Source of the DNA: Caulobacteraceae bacterium
Lineage (GTDB): Bacteria > Pseudomonadota > Alphaproteobacteria > Caulobacterales > Caulobacteraceae
Length of the DNA stretch: 64,000 nt
Reading direction: 5' to 3'
Assembly (NCBI GenBank): GCA_030446805.1
Contig: JAUJMO010000002.1
Location: forward strand, 28,067 to 92,066
The notes below the pieces were generated by a model. The model had not been told where the DNA came from. It searched no databases and saw nothing but the letters and a program-made list of their open reading frames with translations. The translations under genes and the position numbers were made by a program. Shown here piece by piece: positions 63,169-64,000 of the stretch (its first letter is position 1; the number at the start of each line of letters is the position of its first letter).

Positions 63169-63905
63169 ATGGCTAAGGCGGAGGCGGATTGGATGGCACT
63201 GAAGGGCGACATCTACGGCGCTTTCAGCCCGGGAGCGCCTATCAAGCTGCAAGAAGAACTCTCCGGTCGAGAGGAGCAGGCCTCACGCTTACGCAGCATC
63301 ATCTTAAGTGCAGGGGAGCACGCTCTAATATATGGAGAACGCGGTGTCGGCAAAACGTCTATCTCAAACACGTTTTATGCCAGTCTAAACGCCCCGACTC
63401 GCCGAGTTCGCGCGATTCACATCAACTGCGGGACTAGCGACTTCTCGGCTATTTGGAGAAAGGTCTTCAGGCGTATAACTGTTAACGACGACGACGGCAC
63501 TCGCACGCTTGATCAACGTTACCCTGGGCTAATTACGCCTGATGACCTCGAAGTCAGCGCAACGAGGAGACGCTTTTTGAGCCCGTTCTTATTGCTTGCG
63601 CTCTCGCGGAGCCGGACGAACTCGGAAAATTTCAGCAGGCTGCTGTAGCGGCTCCACTTGGCGAAATCTCGGCGAGGACGCCGCCATATACCGCCGCGAC
63701 TTTTGCCTTCCACATGAACGAGTTCACAGAGACGAAGAGAAAATGCGTTCTCCAGAGAGACGGAGACGCAAGGAACTATAGGTACGCCTTCACCGACGCA
63801 GTTATGCAGCCCTATGTGATTATTCGGGCTCTTCAGAACGGCAAGCTTCGGCGCCAGACGTTTGAGAAGTTTGTGACGCGTCGGCAGCGCTCGCTTTCCA
63901 TCTAG
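63169..63905 (+). pseudogene. AAA-family ATPase, internally deleted and frameshifted
   Basis: The 5' part from ATG 63169 encodes KLQEELSGREEQASRLRSII and a Walker A LIYGERGVGKTSISNTFYAS, with an intact frame to about 63555. From about 63560 a different frame continues with ETLFEPVLIACALAEPDELG, TAATFAFHMNEFTETKRKCV and YRYAFTDAVMQPYVIIRALQ to the stop at 63905. Both parts look like one ATPase whose centre, including Walker B, has been lost with a frame change. GC is clearly lower than in the rest of the window, indicating acquired DNA. It lies next to two transposase genes. Confidence 0.65.
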
Positions 63906-64000
63906 CTGAAGAGGCCCGCCGCGCGATTTCCACCCGCTGTTCTGGGGACAACACCTCGGCTCGCTTCCTGCCGCCTTGCCGGCCTGGCTGCACGGCATCC
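63820..64000 (-). CDS. Partial small protein with GGxxRA-LSPEQR-EIARRA motif
   Basis: The minus strand is open from the right edge to TAA at 63822-63820 (60 codons). The visible part reads GRQGGRKRAEVLSPEQRVEI then ARRASSARWK, the short motif (GGxARAxxLSPxxRxEIAxxAAxARW) found in many small basic bacterial proteins of unknown role, followed by a Ser/Thr/Glu-rich tail. Its 3' part overlaps the end of the broken ATPase on the other strand. The start lies outside the window; it may be real or itself a remnant. Confidence 0.4.
   Translation of the reverse strand, partial: DAVQPGRQGGRKRAEVLSPEQRVEIARRASSARWKASAADASQTSQTSGAEACRSEEPE

Overview
The window is a GC-rich chromosomal segment of an alphaproteobacterium, most likely Caulobacterales (Caulobacter/Phenylobacterium/Brevundimonas-like). 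The lineage call rests on a PodJ-type polar organizer with a CtrA box, a DnaA-box-like site and GAnTC (CcrM) sites in front of it, an alphaproteobacterial GTTC-N7-GTTC SOS box, a TonB-dependent receptor, and S21, DUF3429 and TIGR02186 proteins of the alphaproteobacterial type. Most of the window is ordinary dense chromosome. The last 3 kb (61-64 kb) is a mobile or decayed patch.

Layout. 0-2 kb: end of a TraB/GumN protein, tRNA-Gly(CCC) and a GT8 glycosyltransferase. 1.9-7.3 kb (minus): a tight five-gene unit otsB, GH15 hydrolase, otsA, SDR and cupin, i.e. trehalose synthesis with a carbohydrate hydrolase. 7.4-11.4 kb: FAD oxidoreductase with a degenerate Rieske domain, a general-stress flavin-reductase-like protein, an SDR, a decayed acyl-CoA dehydrogenase and a small membrane protein. 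11.4-16.7 kb: a 1713-residue PodJ-like protein and its cell-cycle-type promoter. 16.7-22.4 kb: TSUP transporter with TIGR02186 partner, DUF3429, a small secreted protein, an Lrp fragment and a TonB-dependent receptor. 22.8-41.6 kb: the ligase-associated DNA repair set in three pieces (pdeM plus DEXH helicase; ATP-dependent ligase; MBL exonuclease), mixed with a DinG-like helicase, SixA-like phosphatase, pyrD, MscS, a DUF559 gene inside an inverted-repeat pair, an ABC exporter, DUF1294, DUF488, an M1 peptidase and a host-attachment-family protein. 41.7-47.8 kb: membrane protein, two hotdog thioesterases, an HDAC-like hydrolase, a lipoprotein, a gutted GIY-YIG nuclease, and a C5 methyltransferase-cysK-vsr cluster. 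47.7-57.1 kb (minus): hybrid histidine kinase, then a MerR-led fatty or branched-acyl-CoA oxidation operon (two acyl-CoA dehydrogenases, OsmC, thiolase, FadJ-type bifunctional enzyme). 57.1-60.9 kb: two small hypotheticals, an ABC-2 (Nat-type) exporter and rpsU. 61-64 kb: IS481-type and IS1-type transposase genes, a broken AAA ATPase of lower GC, and a partial gene at the edge.

Functional themes are stress protection (trehalose, SOS and ligase-associated repair), acyl-CoA catabolism under a MerR regulator, and polarity control. The most interesting items are an apparent AUC start for rpsU, a perfect SOS box between two divergent helicases, the DUF559 gene enclosed by ~67-bp inverted repeats, a Rieske domain lacking a canonical histidine ligand, and several gene remnants (acyl-CoA dehydrogenase, Lrp, GIY-YIG, AAA). 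All calls come from reading the sequence; no database search was run.
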